DNA of 7,945 bases, taken from assembly GCA_015490675.1 (NCBI GenBank), contig WFXI01000174.1, positions 1 to 7,945 on the forward strand. The letters are read 5' to 3'. The notes under the pieces were generated by a model. It saw only the letters and a list, made by a program, of their open reading frames with translations. It was not told the origin of the DNA and ran no database searches. A program made the position numbers and the translations under genes. Each line of letters starts with the position of its first letter. Positions within the stretch are counted from its first letter, which is position 1. The stretch is from Hydrogenothermaceae bacterium (GTDB lineage Bacteria; Aquificota; Aquificia; Aquificales; Hydrogenothermaceae). Positions 7,796 to 7,945 of this stretch are shown piece by piece.

Positions 7796-7811
7796 TGGCA
7801 CGAAAATTGAT
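7795..7811 (+). promoter_or_regulatory. Near-consensus sigma-54-like -24/-12 element upstream of pyrF
   Basis: The 17 bases TTGGCACGAAAATTGAT match the sigma-54 consensus YTGGCACGRNNNTTGCW at every position except one: the C of the -12 GC dinucleotide is A. The distance between the -24 GG (7797-7798) and the -12 position (7809-7810) is exactly right. The predicted start (about 7821-7823) would lie downstream of the pyrF Shine-Dalgarno, and the -12 GC is normally important. Function is therefore doubtful. Confidence 0.3.
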
Positions 7812-7826
7812 ATTGGAGAACTTTAA

Positions 7827-7945
7827 ATGCCTGAACTTGCTATTGCCTTAGATTTTACAGAAATAGAGGATGCAGAAAAATTTCTTTACGATTTAGAAGA
7901 TAAAGATGTAATAATCAAAGTAGGATATTCACTGTTTGTAAAATA
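7827..7945 (+). CDS. pyrF: Orotidine 5'-phosphate decarboxylase PyrF, N-terminal part (partial)
   Basis: The first 39 codons are visible before the window ends. PyrF converts OMP to UMP, the last step of de novo UMP synthesis, in the cytoplasm. The start MPELAIALDF matches the first beta strand of the family, whose aspartate (here D9) contacts the ribose. IKVGYSLFVK matches the second strand, with the conserved lysine at K31. The 22-residue distance between D9 and K31 equals that between D22 and K44 of E. coli PyrF. The catalytic D-x-K-x-x-D motif lies beyond the window edge. The ATG is preceded by GGAG at 7815-7818, eight bases upstream, which supports this start. It has its own promoter and is probably transcribed separately from the TPR gene. 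Confidence 0.9.
   Translation, partial: MPELAIALDFTEIEDAEKFLYDLEDKDVIIKVGYSLFVK

Noticed and set aside
7777..7797. Imperfect CAAT...ATTG inverted repeat over the pyrF -10
   Set aside because: The arms pair only with a bulge and consist almost entirely of alternating A and T, which is expected by chance in this stretch.
1..7945. CRISPR array, insertion sequence, tRNA, rRNA or riboswitch
   Set aside because: I saw no regularly spaced repeats, transposase, terminal inverted repeats or RNA-like GC-rich folds. Nearly all of the window is accounted for by five protein genes.

Overview
The window is AT-rich, Gram-negative bacterial chromosome, and its contents are largely housekeeping. It holds three complete genes and two genes cut by the window edges. 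I see no mobile element, CRISPR array, tRNA, rRNA or defence cassette. The low GC content, the TamB-type envelope protein (which implies an outer membrane) and a TrmI-type tRNA m1A58 methyltransferase together suggest a thermophilic or deep-branching bacterium. A low-GC member of the Aquificota (for example the Hydrogenothermaceae) fits best. That placement is an inference from gene content and composition and was not tested by any search.

Layout: (1) Bases 1-161, plus strand, hold the last 52 codons of a trmI-like gene. (2) Bases 158-2785, minus strand, hold mutS. It converges on trmI, and the two stop codons overlap within one TTAA. (3) Bases 2797-6678, minus strand, hold a tamB-like gene of 1293 codons, 11 bases upstream of mutS. 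The two probably form a tamB-mutS operon. (4) Bases 6679-6723 are a 45-base divergent gap. It contains an extended -10 element for tamB placed so close to the start codon that the mRNA would be nearly leaderless, and a strong Shine-Dalgarno for the gene on the other side. (5) Bases 6724-7725, plus strand, encode a cytoplasmic TPR-repeat protein of unknown role. (6) Bases 7726-7826 are a very AT-rich intergenic stretch with palindromes, a TTGACA/TATAAT promoter and a near-consensus sigma-54-like site. (7) Bases 7827-7945, plus strand, hold the first 39 codons of pyrF.

The genes do not form one obvious pathway: tRNA modification, mismatch repair, envelope lipid transport, a TPR scaffold and pyrimidine synthesis are packed together, as is common in small thermophile genomes. 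I found no convincing new biological system. The points most worth checking are regulatory: the sigma-54-like element before pyrF, the probable leaderless start of tamB, and the coupling of mutS to an envelope gene.
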